Origin: CAVTWS01 sp963738445
GTDB taxonomy: Bacteria; Actinomycetota; Acidimicrobiia; Acidimicrobiales; SHLQ01
Assembly: GCA_963738445.1 (NCBI GenBank)
Contig: CAVTWS010000011.1
Location: 372,001-436,000, forward strand
Direction: 5' to 3'
DNA: 64,000 bases
Shown: positions 28,890-37,738 of the stretch, piece by piece
Numbering within the stretch: position 1 is the stretch's first letter
Layout of the letters: the number at the start of each line of letters is the position of its first letter
The notes under the pieces: model-generated
Told to the model about the DNA's origin: nothing
The model's database searches: none
What the model saw: only the letters and a program-made list of their open reading frames with translations
Translations under genes and position numbers: made by a program

Positions 28890-28904
28890 GCGCCCCCGGA
28901 AGCT

Positions 28905-28956
28905 GGTTCTGGGAGACCGGAGCGTCGCCGGGACGACCAGTTGGTCTCCCAGAACT
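28905..28956. repeat. Dispersed hairpin repeat, copy 3
   Basis: Arms GTTCTGGGAGACC (28906-28918) and GGTCTCCCAGAAC (28943-28955) are perfect over 13 bp with a 24-nt loop. The arms match copies 1 and 2 while the loop differs. It starts 16 nt after the proB stop. Confidence 0.8.
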
Positions 28957-28992
28957 GGGGGTTCGAGAACGGGCGGGTGGCGGGAAGGGTGG

Positions 28993-29027
28993 GCTACGCA
29001 GTGGGGGTGCGCTACGCGGTGGGGGTG
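28993..29027. repeat. 17-bp duplication covering the pspA 3' end
   Basis: gctacgc(a/g)gtgggggtg occurs at 28993-29009 and 29011-29027. The second copy includes the pspA stop codon and last codons, so the stretch just beyond the stop is a copy of the gene end. Confidence 0.7.
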
Positions 29028-29815
29028 GCGCCGGGATCGACGGCGGCCGCGGGCTGGTTGGCCGAAGCGGTGATGGGAGCCGCGGCCGGGGTGGTGCCGA
29101 TGCCGAGCTGGGCCTTGATCTCCTCCAGCTTGGCCTTGGCCTGGGTGCCCCGAGCGGCTTCCTCGATCTCCAGCATGCGCCCCTCGACCGATTCTTCGTT
29201 CAGCTCCGAGGTGCCCTTGGCCTTGGCGTACCGCTGCTCGATCTTCTCGCGGACTTCGTCGAACGTGGGAACGTCCTCGCCGACGGTCTCGTTGAGTGAC
29301 TTCATGGCGCCGTTGAGGCGTTCCTGCATCTTGGCCTGATCGAGCTGGCCGAGCAGCTTCTGGCGCTCGGACAGCTTCTGCTGGAGCGCCGTGGAGTTCT
29401 GCTGCACGGCGGACTTGGCGTTGTCGGACGCCTGGGTGGCCTGGAGGTGCATGTCCTTGAGGTCGTCGATCTCGGCTTCGAGCGCGATGAGGCGGTTGGC
29501 GAACGACTCGGCGGCCGACGTGTACTGCGACACCTTGGCCGCATCGCCGCTCTTGCTGGCTTCCTCGGCCATGAGCACCGCCTGGCGGGCGTTGCCGTTG
29601 ACCTTCTCCAACTCCTCGAGCGACCGGTTGAGGCGCATCTCGGTCTGCTTCTGGTGGGCGATCACGCTCGCCGCCTGCTCCTTGAGCTTGCGGTGCTGAT
29701 CCTGGGCCTCGGTGATGGCCTGCTCGAGCTGCACCTTGGGATCGGCGCGCTCCTCGAAGCTGCCGGTCAGCTTGGCCCCGAGGTACTTCCACCAACGTCG
29801 AACGAGTTTGAACAT
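29012..29815 (-). CDS. pspA: Phage shock protein A / IM30-like membrane-stress protein
   Basis: PspA/Vipp1 proteins are ESCRT-III-like and bind damaged inner membrane. The 267-residue protein is almost all helix with long heptad stretches. It starts with the amphipathic helix FKLVRRWWKYLGAKL, followed by DPKVQLEQAITEAQ, and contains the conserved RLNRSLEELEK-like segments. The C-terminus from about 235 is Ala/Pro-rich and disordered. ATG 29815 is placed 7 nt after TAGGTT. It lies head to tail with murJ, 51 nt downstream of murJ's stop, but has its own promoter. No pspBC or clgR partner is visible. Confidence 0.9.
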   Translation of the reverse strand: MFKLVRRWWKYLGAKLTGSFEERADPKVQLEQAITEAQDQHRKLKEQAASVIAHQKQTEMRLNRSLEELEKVNGNARQAVLMAEEASKSGDAAKVSQYTSAAESFANRLIALEAEIDDLKDMHLQATQASDNAKSAVQQNSTALQQKLSERQKLLGQLDQAKMQERLNGAMKSLNETVGEDVPTFDEVREKIEQRYAKAKGTSELNEESVEGRMLEIEEAARGTQAKAKLEEIKAQLGIGTTPAAAPITASANQPAAAVDPGATPTA

Positions 29816-29822
29816 GACCGAC

Positions 29823-29828
29823 AACCTA
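29823..29828 (-). promoter_or_regulatory. Leaderless -10 box (TAGGTT) of pspA
   Basis: On the minus strand TAGGTT lies 7 nt before ATG 29815 without a ribosome binding site. Confidence 0.5.
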
Positions 29829-29866
29829 GCCGACGGGTCACGCCCGGGTCATCGCCGGGGCCACGG

Positions 29867-31528
29867 TCATCTCCAGATCAGGCGGCGCACCGGCCGCAGG
29901 ACGAGATGGGCCTCGGTGACGCCCGTGCGGAAGGCGCTGACGACGTAGACGGCGCCTCCCACGCCCACCACGACCGGCGCCACCAGCAGCGCCGGAAGGC
30001 CGATCACCGCCAACTTCACCGCCGCCATGGTGACGAACGCCAGCGCGGCGGCGACCCCGAGCCGGGCGAGGGCGGCATAGGGGGACGGCAGGTTCGGGAG
30101 GCGAACCGCCAGCTTCCGGCGCAGCAGGGCCAGCTCGATCCATGCCGCCAGCGCCGAACCCAGCGCGGAGCCGACGGCGCCGAGGCGCACGACGCCCTCC
30201 TGCTCACGCACCGACTCCGGGAGCCGGCCGAACAGCCCCGGCACCTCCCCGAGCCCGAGCAGGTGGCCCTGGTCGACCACGACCTGATCGAACCGGAAGA
30301 TCAGCAACAGCGTGAACACGGCGTCGAAGGTGACACGCACCAGCGCGATGCGGGCCGGGCCCTTCGTGTCGCCCAGCGCATAGGAAGCGCTCTGGAGCAG
30401 TCGGGAGCTGGCATTGGCCGGGAGCCCGATGGCGTAGGCACCGACGATGAACCACACCCGGATGCCGGCGTCTGAGCTGAACTCGCCGCCTTCGAGCAGG
30501 GCGCCGACGATCGCATCGCCCGCGGCGACGAACGCCACGGCGGAGAATACGATGAAGAACGCGATGCGGCGCTGAGCCCGATCGACCCGTCGGGCGACAT
30601 CGTCGAGGTCGTCGACGACGGCCGACATCCCCGGGAGCGACGAGGCCACGACGCTCATGGCGAACAGCGCCAAGGGCAGCGTGAACAGGATCTGGCCGTA
30701 GCCGATCGCCGCCACGGCCCCCGTCGACACGAGGGACACGAGGGTCAGGTCGACAAAGTTCGAGATCTGGGTGATGCCGCGGCCGGCCAGCGCCGGTACG
30801 AATCGGCCGAGCACGTCCCGCACGGGCGCGAACCCGACGTCGAGGTTCGGTCGGAGCGCCGGCGCAACGGAACGGACCGCCGGCAGCTGGATGAGGAACT
30901 GGGCGACACCGCCGACCAGCACGGCCCAGGCCAAGCCGCGAGCGATGTCGCCCAGCGCCCAGCCGGCGACTCCGGCGGCGACCATGGCCACGATCTGGAT
31001 GACGTTCCAGATGACGGGCGCCGCGTACGGCAGGAAGAACCGCCGGTGGCTGTTCAACACGCCGAGACACCAAGCCGACAGCACCAGCACGGCCGTACCC
31101 GGCATCATGATCCGCACCATCTCCACGGTCAGGTCGTGGCGGGCGTCGTTGAAGCCGGGCGCCAGGAGGCTCGTGAGCGGGTCGGCCAGCGCCACCCCCA
31201 CGATGGTCAGAACGCTGACGGCGAGTCCGAGCAGGCCGAAGACCGCGCCCGCCGTGCGGTTGGCCGATTGGCGGTCACCGTCGGCCAGTTGCCGGGCGTA
31301 GACGGGGATGAACGAGGCCGACAGGGCGCCTTCACCCAGGAGGTTCTGGATCAGGTTCGGGATCTTGACCGCGGCCCGGAACGCATCGGCGGGGCCGCTG
31401 TCGCCCATGTAGAAGGCGAACACCTTCTCGCGGATCAGCCCGGCGATGCGTGACAGGAAGATGCCGCTGGCCACGAGGACCGATCCGGAGCGGGATCGGC
31501 GGGGGCGGCGCGGCGACGGGGCGGGCAC
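29867..31528 (-). CDS. murJ: Lipid II flippase MurJ
   Basis: MurJ moves lipid II across the membrane for wall synthesis. The 553-residue polytopic protein has about 14 helices. Characteristic segments are GSVLVASGIFLSRIAGLIRE near the start, GDSGPADAFRAAVKIPNLIQN, LLGEGALSASFIPVYA and ISNFVDLTLVSL. GTG 31528 is chosen because TAGCCT sits exactly 7 nt upstream. The longer open frame is out-of-family and antisense to the moxR start. Mycobacterial MurJ carries a pseudokinase tail, which is absent here. It diverges from moxR. Confidence 0.93.
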   Translation of the reverse strand: MPAPSPRRPRRSRSGSVLVASGIFLSRIAGLIREKVFAFYMGDSGPADAFRAAVKIPNLIQNLLGEGALSASFIPVYARQLADGDRQSANRTAGAVFGLLGLAVSVLTIVGVALADPLTSLLAPGFNDARHDLTVEMVRIMMPGTAVLVLSAWCLGVLNSHRRFFLPYAAPVIWNVIQIVAMVAAGVAGWALGDIARGLAWAVLVGGVAQFLIQLPAVRSVAPALRPNLDVGFAPVRDVLGRFVPALAGRGITQISNFVDLTLVSLVSTGAVAAIGYGQILFTLPLALFAMSVVASSLPGMSAVVDDLDDVARRVDRAQRRIAFFIVFSAVAFVAAGDAIVGALLEGGEFSSDAGIRVWFIVGAYAIGLPANASSRLLQSASYALGDTKGPARIALVRVTFDAVFTLLLIFRFDQVVVDQGHLLGLGEVPGLFGRLPESVREQEGVVRLGAVGSALGSALAAWIELALLRRKLAVRLPNLPSPYAALARLGVAAALAFVTMAAVKLAVIGLPALLVAPVVVGVGGAVYVVSAFRTGVTEAHLVLRPVRRLIWR

Positions 31529-31535
31529 CGGCGGC

Positions 31536-31541
31536 AGGCTA
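31536..31541 (-). promoter_or_regulatory. Leaderless -10 box (TAGCCT) of murJ
   Basis: On the minus strand TAGCCT is followed by 7 nt and GTG 31528. It is 51 bp from the divergent moxR box, so the two promoters share a compact intergenic region. Confidence 0.55.
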
Positions 31542-31592
31542 ACGCAGCGCCGTCGTCCGGATAACGATTCCGGTCGACGGCGGGCGAGCCGA

Positions 31593-31598
31593 TACCCT
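31593..31598 (+). promoter_or_regulatory. Leaderless -10 box (TACCCT) of moxR
   Basis: TACCCT ends 8 nt before ATG 31607, without a ribosome binding site. Confidence 0.5.
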
Positions 31599-31606
31599 GC
31601 CTTTCC

Positions 31607-32497
31607 ATGACGTCCCGTTTCACCGATGTGGCCGAGGTGCGAGAATCGCTCCAGTCGGTCGACTACCTGTCCGACGACGGCATCGCTGGTGTCGTGTACC
31701 TGGCCGATCGCCTGGGCAAGCCCGTCCTCATCGAGGGACCGGCCGGAACGGGAAAGACCCAGCTGGCCAAATCGGTGGCGGAGATGACGGGCGCCCGGCT
31801 CATCCGCCTCCAGTGCTACGAGGGGCTCGACGAGTCCAAGGCGCTCTACGAGTGGAACTACAAGAAGCAACTCCTCCGCATCCAGGCCGAGCGCAACAAC
31901 GACTCGGCGTGGAACGACATCGAAGAGGACATCTTCTCCCGTGACTTCCTCCTGACCCGCCCGTTGCTGGAGGCGATCTCAGCCCCCGATCCCGTCGTGT
32001 TGCTGATCGACGAGGTCGACCGCGTCGAGGTCGAGACCGAGGCCCTCCTGCTGGAGATCCTGTCCGACTACCAGGTGTCGATCCCCGAGCTCGGCACGAT
32101 CACGGCCTCACAGATCCCGCTCGTCTTCCTGACGTCGAACAACACCCGCGAGCTGTCGGAGGCCCTGAAGCGCCGCTGCCTCTATCTCCATGTCGACTAC
32201 CCGGACATGGAACGCGAGAAGCAGATCGTGCTCACCAAGGTGCCCGACATCACCGAGAACCTGGCCGATCAGGTGGCCCGCATCGTGCGGTCGATCCGCC
32301 AGCTCGAGCTCAAGAAAGCGCCGTCGGTCTCCGAGACGCTCGACTGGGCCCGCACCCTGATCCTGCTCGGGGTGCAGCAGATCGACGCCGAGACCGCGGC
32401 CTCGACCGTGAACATCCTGCTGAAGTACCAGAGCGACATCGCCCGGGCGCTGAAGGAGTTCTCGACCAACGCCACGCAGACCTTCACACCGGCGTGA
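31607..32497 (+). CDS. MoxR-type AAA+ ATPase (CoxD/NorQ-like)
   Basis: MoxR ATPases remodel or insert cofactors into partner complexes, usually with a VWA protein encoded next door. The 296-residue protein has Walker A GPAGTGKTQ near 45-53, Walker B VVLLIDEVDRVE near 125, sensor 1 LVFLTSNNTRELSEALKRR and the arginine finger region RCLYLHVDYP. Similarity looks closest to the CoxD branch. ATG 31607 follows TACCCT. The VWA gene overlaps its stop. No carbon-monoxide dehydrogenase or other obvious client is nearby. Confidence 0.9.
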   Translation: MTSRFTDVAEVRESLQSVDYLSDDGIAGVVYLADRLGKPVLIEGPAGTGKTQLAKSVAEMTGARLIRLQCYEGLDESKALYEWNYKKQLLRIQAERNNDSAWNDIEEDIFSRDFLLTRPLLEAISAPDPVVLLIDEVDRVEVETEALLLEILSDYQVSIPELGTITASQIPLVFLTSNNTRELSEALKRRCLYLHVDYPDMEREKQIVLTKVPDITENLADQVARIVRSIRQLELKKAPSVSETLDWARTLILLGVQQIDAETAASTVNILLKYQSDIARALKEFSTNATQTFTPA

Positions 32498-32558
32498 GCG
32501 ACCCGGACGATTCCGCGCCGCAGGGGCGGCGGCGGCCGTCGACACCGCGGCGGAGGAG

Positions 32559-34024
32559 GTGCGGGCCCTGATGGCCAGCGCCGACCACTCGCCGTTGCTC
32601 GATCTGCTGTCGGGGTTCATCGTCGAGTTGCGGGCAGCGGGGCTCCCGGTGAGCCTCACCGAGAACCTCGACGCCATGCAGGCCGTGCGCCACATCCCGA
32701 TGGAGGACCGCCAGGCGTTCAAGTACGCCCTGGGCGCCACGCTGGTCAAGAACCACAGCCACTGGCGGGCCTTCGAAGTGGTGTTCGAGGTCTACTTCTC
32801 GATGCGGGGCGAGGAGTACCTGATCGACCTCGACGCCGACAGCGGCCCGCTCGACGACGCAGACGCGCCGGCCGAGGGGCAGGACGGTCGGCAGGGCGCC
32901 GGCGGGGGCGGCGAGTCGTTGTCCCCCGAACAGCTGGCCGAGATGCTGTACCAGGCGCTCATGCGGGGCGACGAAGCCATGTTGCGGGCGCTGGCCCGCC
33001 AGGCCGTCAAGCGATACGCCGGCATGGAGCCCGGCCGACCCGTCGGCGGCACGTACTACCTCTACCGCACGCTGCGGAACCTCGACCTCGACGGCATGCT
33101 CGAGCGGCTGATGGACGGCTCGCGCCAGCAGGCGCCGGCGCCCATGACGCGCTCGAGGAGCGGCTCGAGAAGGACGAGTACGAGCACCGCATCGAGCAGC
33201 TCAAGAAGGAGATCGAAGCGGAGATCCGTCGGCGCTTGGTCGCCGATCGTGGGGCCGAGGCGATGGCCAAGACGCTGCGCAAGCCGCTTCCCGAAGACGT
33301 CGAGTTCATGCACGCCAGCCGCGAGGAGATGATCTCGCTCCGCAAGGCGATCTACCCGCTGACCCGCAAGTTGGCCGTGCGACTGGCCCGCAAGCGTCGC
33401 CACGGCCGTAAGGGCCCGCTCGATTTCCGCAACACCGTGCGGCACAGCCTGAGCTACGGCGGGGTCCCGGCCGAACTGAAGTTCAAGTATCCGAAGCCGT
33501 CGAAGCCCGAGATCTTCGTGGTGGCCGACATCTCGGGTTCGGTAGCCGCGTTCGCCCGTTTCACGCTGCACCTCGTGTACGCCATCTCAAGCCAGTTTTC
33601 CCGGGTGCGGGCGTTCGTGTTCATCGACGGGCTCGACGAGGTCACCTCGTACTTCGAGGGGGTCGAGGACATCGTGCACGCCATCCACCGGGTCAACACG
33701 GAGGCCGATGTGGTCTGGGTCGATGGCCACTCCGACTACGGCCATGCCTTCGGGGTGTTCTGGGAGCGCTACGGCAAGGACGTCGGCCCCAAGACCACGG
33801 TCATGATCCTCGGCGACGCCCGGAACAACTACCACGCCTCCCAGGCCTGGATCATCAAGGAGATCCGCAAGAAGGCCCGCAACGTCTTCTGGCTGAACCC
33901 GGAACCGCGGGCCTACTGGGACACCGGCGACTCCATCGTGGGCGACTACGGCGCCCACTGCGACGGCGTCTTCGAGGTGCGCAACCTCCGCCAGCTCGAC
34001 GGATTCGTCGACAACCTGGTGTGA
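32559..34024 (+). CDS. VWA-domain CoxE-like partner of MoxR, frameshifted
   Basis: Two overlapping frames encode one protein. Frame one gives SPLLDLLSGFIVELRAAGLPVS and the middle part. Frame two, from about 33140, gives DALEERLEKDEYEHRIEQL and the VWA domain with the MIDAS motif VADISGSVA near its start. One base seems lost in GGCGCCGGCGCCC near 33132-33143. The true start may be GTG 32494, overlapping the moxR stop (GTGA), with a second indel in the GGCGG run near 32520; otherwise GTG 32559. The family name is CoxE / VWA containing CoxE-like. It works with the MoxR ATPase. Confidence 0.82.
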
Positions 34025-34069
34025 GGCGACCCTCCCTCGGGGACGCCCGACCTGGACCGCCCAACCCGG

Positions 34070-34723
34070 TCAGAGGTCGAGAACCCCGCGCAAGATGCTG
34101 GTCCCGCTGTGGATGGGTTGCCCGTCGGCGGGCTCGATGGAGATGTCGACCACAGGGAACGCCTCCGGATCGATCCCGGGGGGCAGCGCGTAGTCGCCAT
34201 TGCCGTGGAAGGAGCCGAGCGAGTACATGCCCACCACGTCGGTGTCGATGACCCAGACCTCGTAGTAGCCGTCGACGGTGGGGAGATCGGGCACCTCGAG
34301 ATGGACGGCCAGATCGCCGTCCCGGTCGACGAGGGACGCCTCAGCGCTGAGGCCCTGCCCGGCGGGAGCGAGCCCATCGTTGGTGAGCGGCGCCGACGCG
34401 AGCTCGCGCTCGGTGTCGTCGGAGTCGGCCAGCGCCACGACACCGACGATCACCGCAACGGCGGCGGCCGCGGCCGCCACGAAGGGCCACAGCCGGAGTC
34501 GTAGCTGGTCCCCGCCCGAGGTGGCCCGGGTGAGCGGCACCACGGTGCCAGGCCTCGAAGGCTCGGCATCGTGGGAGGTGTCGACGCCCAACTCGGCGGC
34601 GATGGCGGCCCAGAGGTCGGCCGGAGGCTCGACCGGCCGGACGCGGTCTCGTCGGGCCGACCGCAGCAGGTCGGCGAAGCGGTCGGCGTCGGGCGGGTCG
34701 GGGAGATCGTTCACGTCAGCCAT
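34070..34723 (-). CDS. Anti-sigma factor, RskA-like
   Basis: The 217-residue protein has a cytoplasmic N-terminal anti-sigma region (about 1-75) and one membrane helix (LWPFVAAAAAAVAVIVGVVAL, about 78-98). An extracytoplasmic RskA-type domain follows: GYYEVWVIDTDVVGMYSLGSF, ending ILRGVLDL. It starts within the sigma gene (8-nt overlap), so the pair is translationally coupled. RskA proteins sequester SigK-type sigma factors until regulated proteolysis releases them. No zinc-binding ZAS motif is seen. Confidence 0.88.
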   Translation of the reverse strand: MADVNDLPDPPDADRFADLLRSARRDRVRPVEPPADLWAAIAAELGVDTSHDAEPSRPGTVVPLTRATSGGDQLRLRLWPFVAAAAAAVAVIVGVVALADSDDTERELASAPLTNDGLAPAGQGLSAEASLVDRDGDLAVHLEVPDLPTVDGYYEVWVIDTDVVGMYSLGSFHGNGDYALPPGIDPEAFPVVDISIEPADGQPIHSGTSILRGVLDL

Positions 34724-35345
34724 CGCTGCTCTCCAGATGACGGCGGAGACGTTCGAGCGATCTCCGGTAGTCGCTCTTCACCGTACCGAGAGGCAGTTGG
34801 CACCGCTCGGCGATCTGGCTGAGGGTCAGATCGTCGTAGAAGGCCAGCTCGATGACCATCCGGGCCCGATGGGGCAGGGACGCCAGCACCTCGGTGACGA
34901 GCAACTGATCGGCCACCCGATCGACCGCGGTCGACTCGGCCGCCACGGCGAGATCGGCGACCTCGACACCGTCGGCGGTCAGCGGTCGCCGCTGCTGGCG
35001 GCGGAGCAGATCGATGACCTTGTTGCGGGCGATCGACATGAGCCACGAGACCAAGGCGGCCCGCTCGGCGTCGTACCGGGCCCGGTTGCGCCAGGCGGCG
35101 ACGAACGTGTCCTGGGTGGCCTCCCGGGCGTCGCCGTCGGCAAGGGAGCGACGGCACAGTCCGTAGACCATGCCGCCATACCGGTCGTAGACCTGCTTGA
35201 GGACGTCGGCATCGCCATCGGCGAACCGGGCCTCGAGGGAGTCGACCTCAGCAATGGGGATCGGGCTCACAACCAGCCGACCATACCAAGGGAGCTCGAC
35301 GGATTCCGGATCGGCCGGGTGACGGGTCAGCAGTGTTGTGGTCAC
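34716..35345 (-). CDS. ECF RNA polymerase sigma factor, SigK-like
   Basis: The 209-residue protein has region 2 (LKQVYDRYGGMVYGLCRRSL ... TFVAAWRNRARYD, WLMSIARNKVIDLLRRQ) and region 4 (LPHRARMVIELAFYDDLTLSQIAERCQLPLGTVKSDYRRSLERL). GTG 35345 is chosen because GGAGG lies 5 nt upstream; ATG 35369 is the longer alternative. It is coupled to the RskA-like anti-sigma gene. A fasciclin lipoprotein gene lies just upstream on the same strand, the arrangement known for mycobacterial SigK and its MPT70/MPT83 targets. Confidence 0.9.
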   Translation of the reverse strand: MTTTLLTRHPADPESVELPWYGRLVVSPIPIAEVDSLEARFADGDADVLKQVYDRYGGMVYGLCRRSLADGDAREATQDTFVAAWRNRARYDAERAALVSWLMSIARNKVIDLLRRQQRRPLTADGVEVADLAVAAESTAVDRVADQLLVTEVLASLPHRARMVIELAFYDDLTLSQIAERCQLPLGTVKSDYRRSLERLRRHLESSDG

Positions 35346-35380
35346 GGGCACCTCCGGCAAGGTCGACATCGGGTGAGGAA

Positions 35381-35430
35381 GTCAGGGAGAGCCGGGCCGC
35401 GGGGGACATCGCGGCCCGGCTCACCCTGAC
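35381..35430 (-). terminator. Long stem-loop between the fasciclin and sigma genes
   Basis: GTCAGGG...GCCGGGCCGCG pairs with CGCGGCCCGGCTC...CCCTGAC, giving about 19 bp with few mismatches around a short loop. It sits 19 nt after the fasciclin stop and before the sigma start, and probably ends or attenuates the abundant lipoprotein transcript. Confidence 0.65.
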
Positions 35431-35448
35431 GGGCACAGGGCTTGTTGG

Positions 35449-36051
35449 TCAGCCCTGCGGGGGGAGGATCACCGCGTCGATGACATGGATGATCCCGTTG
35501 GACGCCTCGATGTCGGTGGTGACCACGTTGGCCACACCGCCGTTGGCGTCGGTGAGGGTCACGGCGTCGCCGTCGACGCCGACCGTGAAGGTGGCGCCGT
35601 TGACGGTCTCGACCTCTTGCCCGTCGAGACCGACGACGTCAGCCGCGGGCACCGCGCCGGCAACCACGTGATAGGTCAGCACCGACGTCAGCAACTCGGT
35701 GTCGGCCAGCAGCTCGTCAGCGGTGATGCCCAGCGCAGAAAGCAGGTCGGCAAAGGCATCCTCGGTGGGCGCGAACACGGTGAAGGGTCCTTCGCCCTTC
35801 AACGTGTCGACCAGTCCTGCGGCCTGCACGGCGGCCACCAGCGTGGGGAAGTCGCCGGCGGCGACAGCAGTGTCGACGATGTCGGCAGTCTCCATCGCCT
35901 CCTCGGGAACGGTGGTCTCCTCGGCCGGGACCTCGCTGGCCACGGTGGTGGTCGGCTCGGTGTCCGCGGCGTCGTCGTCATCGTCGCCGCAGGCGGCCCC
36001 CAGAAGCGTCAGGGCCAGTGCGGCGGCCAGGGCCTTCGGTGCTCGTCTCAT
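35449..36051 (-). CDS. Fasciclin (FAS1) domain lipoprotein
   Basis: The 200-residue protein has a lipoprotein signal peptide ending LLGAAC, with Cys21 as the lipidated residue, then an Asp/Thr/Glu-rich linker (about 22-55). One FAS1 domain follows, with both conserved blocks: GPFTVFAPTEDAFADL and the final SNGIIHVIDAVILPP. It is predicted to be surface-anchored and to mediate adhesion or matrix contacts. ATG 36051 has GAGGAG upstream. Its place beside a SigK/RskA-like pair suggests that the pair controls it, as for MPT83/MPB70, though no promoter match can be shown by eye. Confidence 0.92.
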   Translation of the reverse strand: MRRAPKALAAALALTLLGAACGDDDDDAADTEPTTTVASEVPAEETTVPEEAMETADIVDTAVAAGDFPTLVAAVQAAGLVDTLKGEGPFTVFAPTEDAFADLLSALGITADELLADTELLTSVLTYHVVAGAVPAADVVGLDGQEVETVNGATFTVGVDGDAVTLTDANGGVANVVTTDIEASNGIIHVIDAVILPPQG

Positions 36052-36157
36052 ACTCGTTGTCTCCTCATTGGGTGGGTATGGACGTGGTTACGACCGGACC
36101 ACGGCCGTCGGATGCATCCGACGGTCGACAAATGAGGAAGAGAGGAGAGAGGAGCCG

Positions 36158-37503
36158 TCAGCCTTGCAGGAGCTCGGCGACGCGGAAGGCGAGATCGATG
36201 GATTGGCGGCCGTTCAACCGGGGATCGCAGATCGTCTCGTACCGGGCCATGAGATCAGAGTCCGAGATCTGATCTCCGCCGCCGAGACACTCGGTCACGT
36301 TGTCGCCGGTGAGCTCCACGTGCACGCCACCGGGCCAGGTTCCGGCCTGGTGGTGAGCTCGGAAAAGATGGAGATCTCGTCGAGGATGGCATCGAAGTGG
36401 CGGGTCTTCTGACCGCCCTCGGCCGTGAAGGTGTTGCCGTGCATCGGGTCGCAGACCCAGACGACGGGGTGCCCGGCGGCGGCGACGGCCTCGAACAGCG
36501 GGGCCAGCACCTGTTCGGCTTTGGCCGCACCCATGCGGGTGATGAGGCTCAACCGGCCGGGGACGCGTTCCGGGTTGAGCACCTCGCACAGCTGGACGAC
36601 GTCGTCGACCGACACCGTGGGGCCGATCTTGCAGCCCAGCGGGTTGTTCACGCCGCGGAGGAACTCGAGATGGGCGCCGTCGAGCTGGCGGGTCCGTTCG
36701 CCGATCCAGAGCATGTGAGCCGAGCAGTCGTACCAGTCGCCCGAGATGGAATCGCGCCGGGTGAGCGGCTCCTCGTAGTCGAGGATCAACGCTTCGTGGC
36801 TCGTGAAGAAATCGACCTGGTTGAGCTCGGCCCGGCTCTCGGTGTCGATGCCGCAGGCCCGCATGAAGTTGAGCGCCCGGTCGATCTCGACGGCCAGCTG
36901 GTCGTAGCGGCGGCCTGCGGGCGACGACGCCACGAACTCCTGGTTCCAGGCGTGGACCCGGGTCAGGTCGGCGTACCCGCCCTTCGTGAAGGCCCGCAGG
37001 AGGTTCAAGGTGGCGGTGCTCTGGTGATACGCCGACAGCAGCCGGCCCGGGTCGGCGATCCGTTCCGCGGGGGAGAAGCCGACATCGTTGACCATGTGGC
37101 CGCGGAACGACGGCAGCTCGATCTCGTCGATGGTCTCGGTTGGCGCCGACCGTGGTTTGGCGAACTGCCCGGCGATACGCCCGACCTTCACGACCGGGAC
37201 CCCGGCCGAGTAGGTGAGGATGACGGCCATCTGCAAGATGACCTTGAGCTTGTCGCGGAGGGAATCGGTCGAGGTGTCGAACGACTCGGCGCAGTCGCCG
37301 GCCTGGAGCAGGAACGCCTCGCCGGCGGCGACATCGGCCAGCCGGGCGGTCAGCAGCCGAGCTTCGCCGGCGAACACGAGCGGCGGCATGACGGACATGG
37401 TCTTGGTGACACGCTCGAGCTCGGCGGTGTCCGGCCAGTCGGGTTGCTGGGCGGCGTGGCGCATCCGCCAGGAACCAGGGTGCCAGTCGGGGGCGTCAGC
37501 CAT
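36158..37503 (-). CDS. aroG: Class II 3-deoxy-7-phosphoheptulonate synthase, one-base frameshift near the C-terminus
   Basis: DAHP synthase catalyses the first shikimate step. The class II (plant-type, AroG/AroAII) signature is clear: LQAGDCAESF near residue 87, GRIAGQFAKPRS near 125, SAHMLWIGERTRQLDGAHLEF near 260, KIGPTVSVDDV near 290 and VWVCDPMHGNTF near 350. The main frame goes wrong after EISIF. Adding one T to the T-run (36363-36366) restores RAHHQAGTWPGGVHVELTGDN and a proper end at 36158. The gene is therefore about 450 codons. ATG 37503 has GGAG upstream. A lost base in a homopolymer points to sequencing error. Confidence 0.9.
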
Positions 37504-37614
37504 GGGGAGAAAGCTCCGGGGTGGGCGATTCGAAAGGGCCGACCGTTGGCGGCGAGGCCCGGGACTTCAGGCTATAGGTCTGGCCCGGCGCCCCTGCCGA
37601 GATTCCTCCGTGCC

Positions 37615-37716
37615 GACCGCGAGGGCCGGGGCGGGCGGTAACGACGACGGCCCGACCGCAAGGGCTGGGCGGGCGGTAACGACGACGGCCCGACCGCAAG
37701 GGCCGGGCCGTCGTCG
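37615..37716. repeat. Two and a half tandem 38-39-bp repeats ending in a 13-bp hairpin
   Basis: Units start at 37615, 37654 and 37692 (the last partial), each beginning gaccgc and ending gacgacggccc. The last unit merges into a perfect inverted repeat (37680-37692 with 37704-37716). The array lies between the group-2 sigma factor stop and the DAHP synthase start. Confidence 0.75.
37680..37716 (-). terminator. 13-bp stem-loop after the sigma-70 gene
   Basis: CGACGACGGCCCG pairs perfectly with CGGGCCGTCGTCG across an 11-nt loop, starting 22 nt beyond the sigma factor stop on the minus strand. There is no U-tract, as is common in high-GC actinobacteria. Confidence 0.55.
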
Positions 37717-37738
37717 ATCGAATGTGGGGTGCGCTGGG

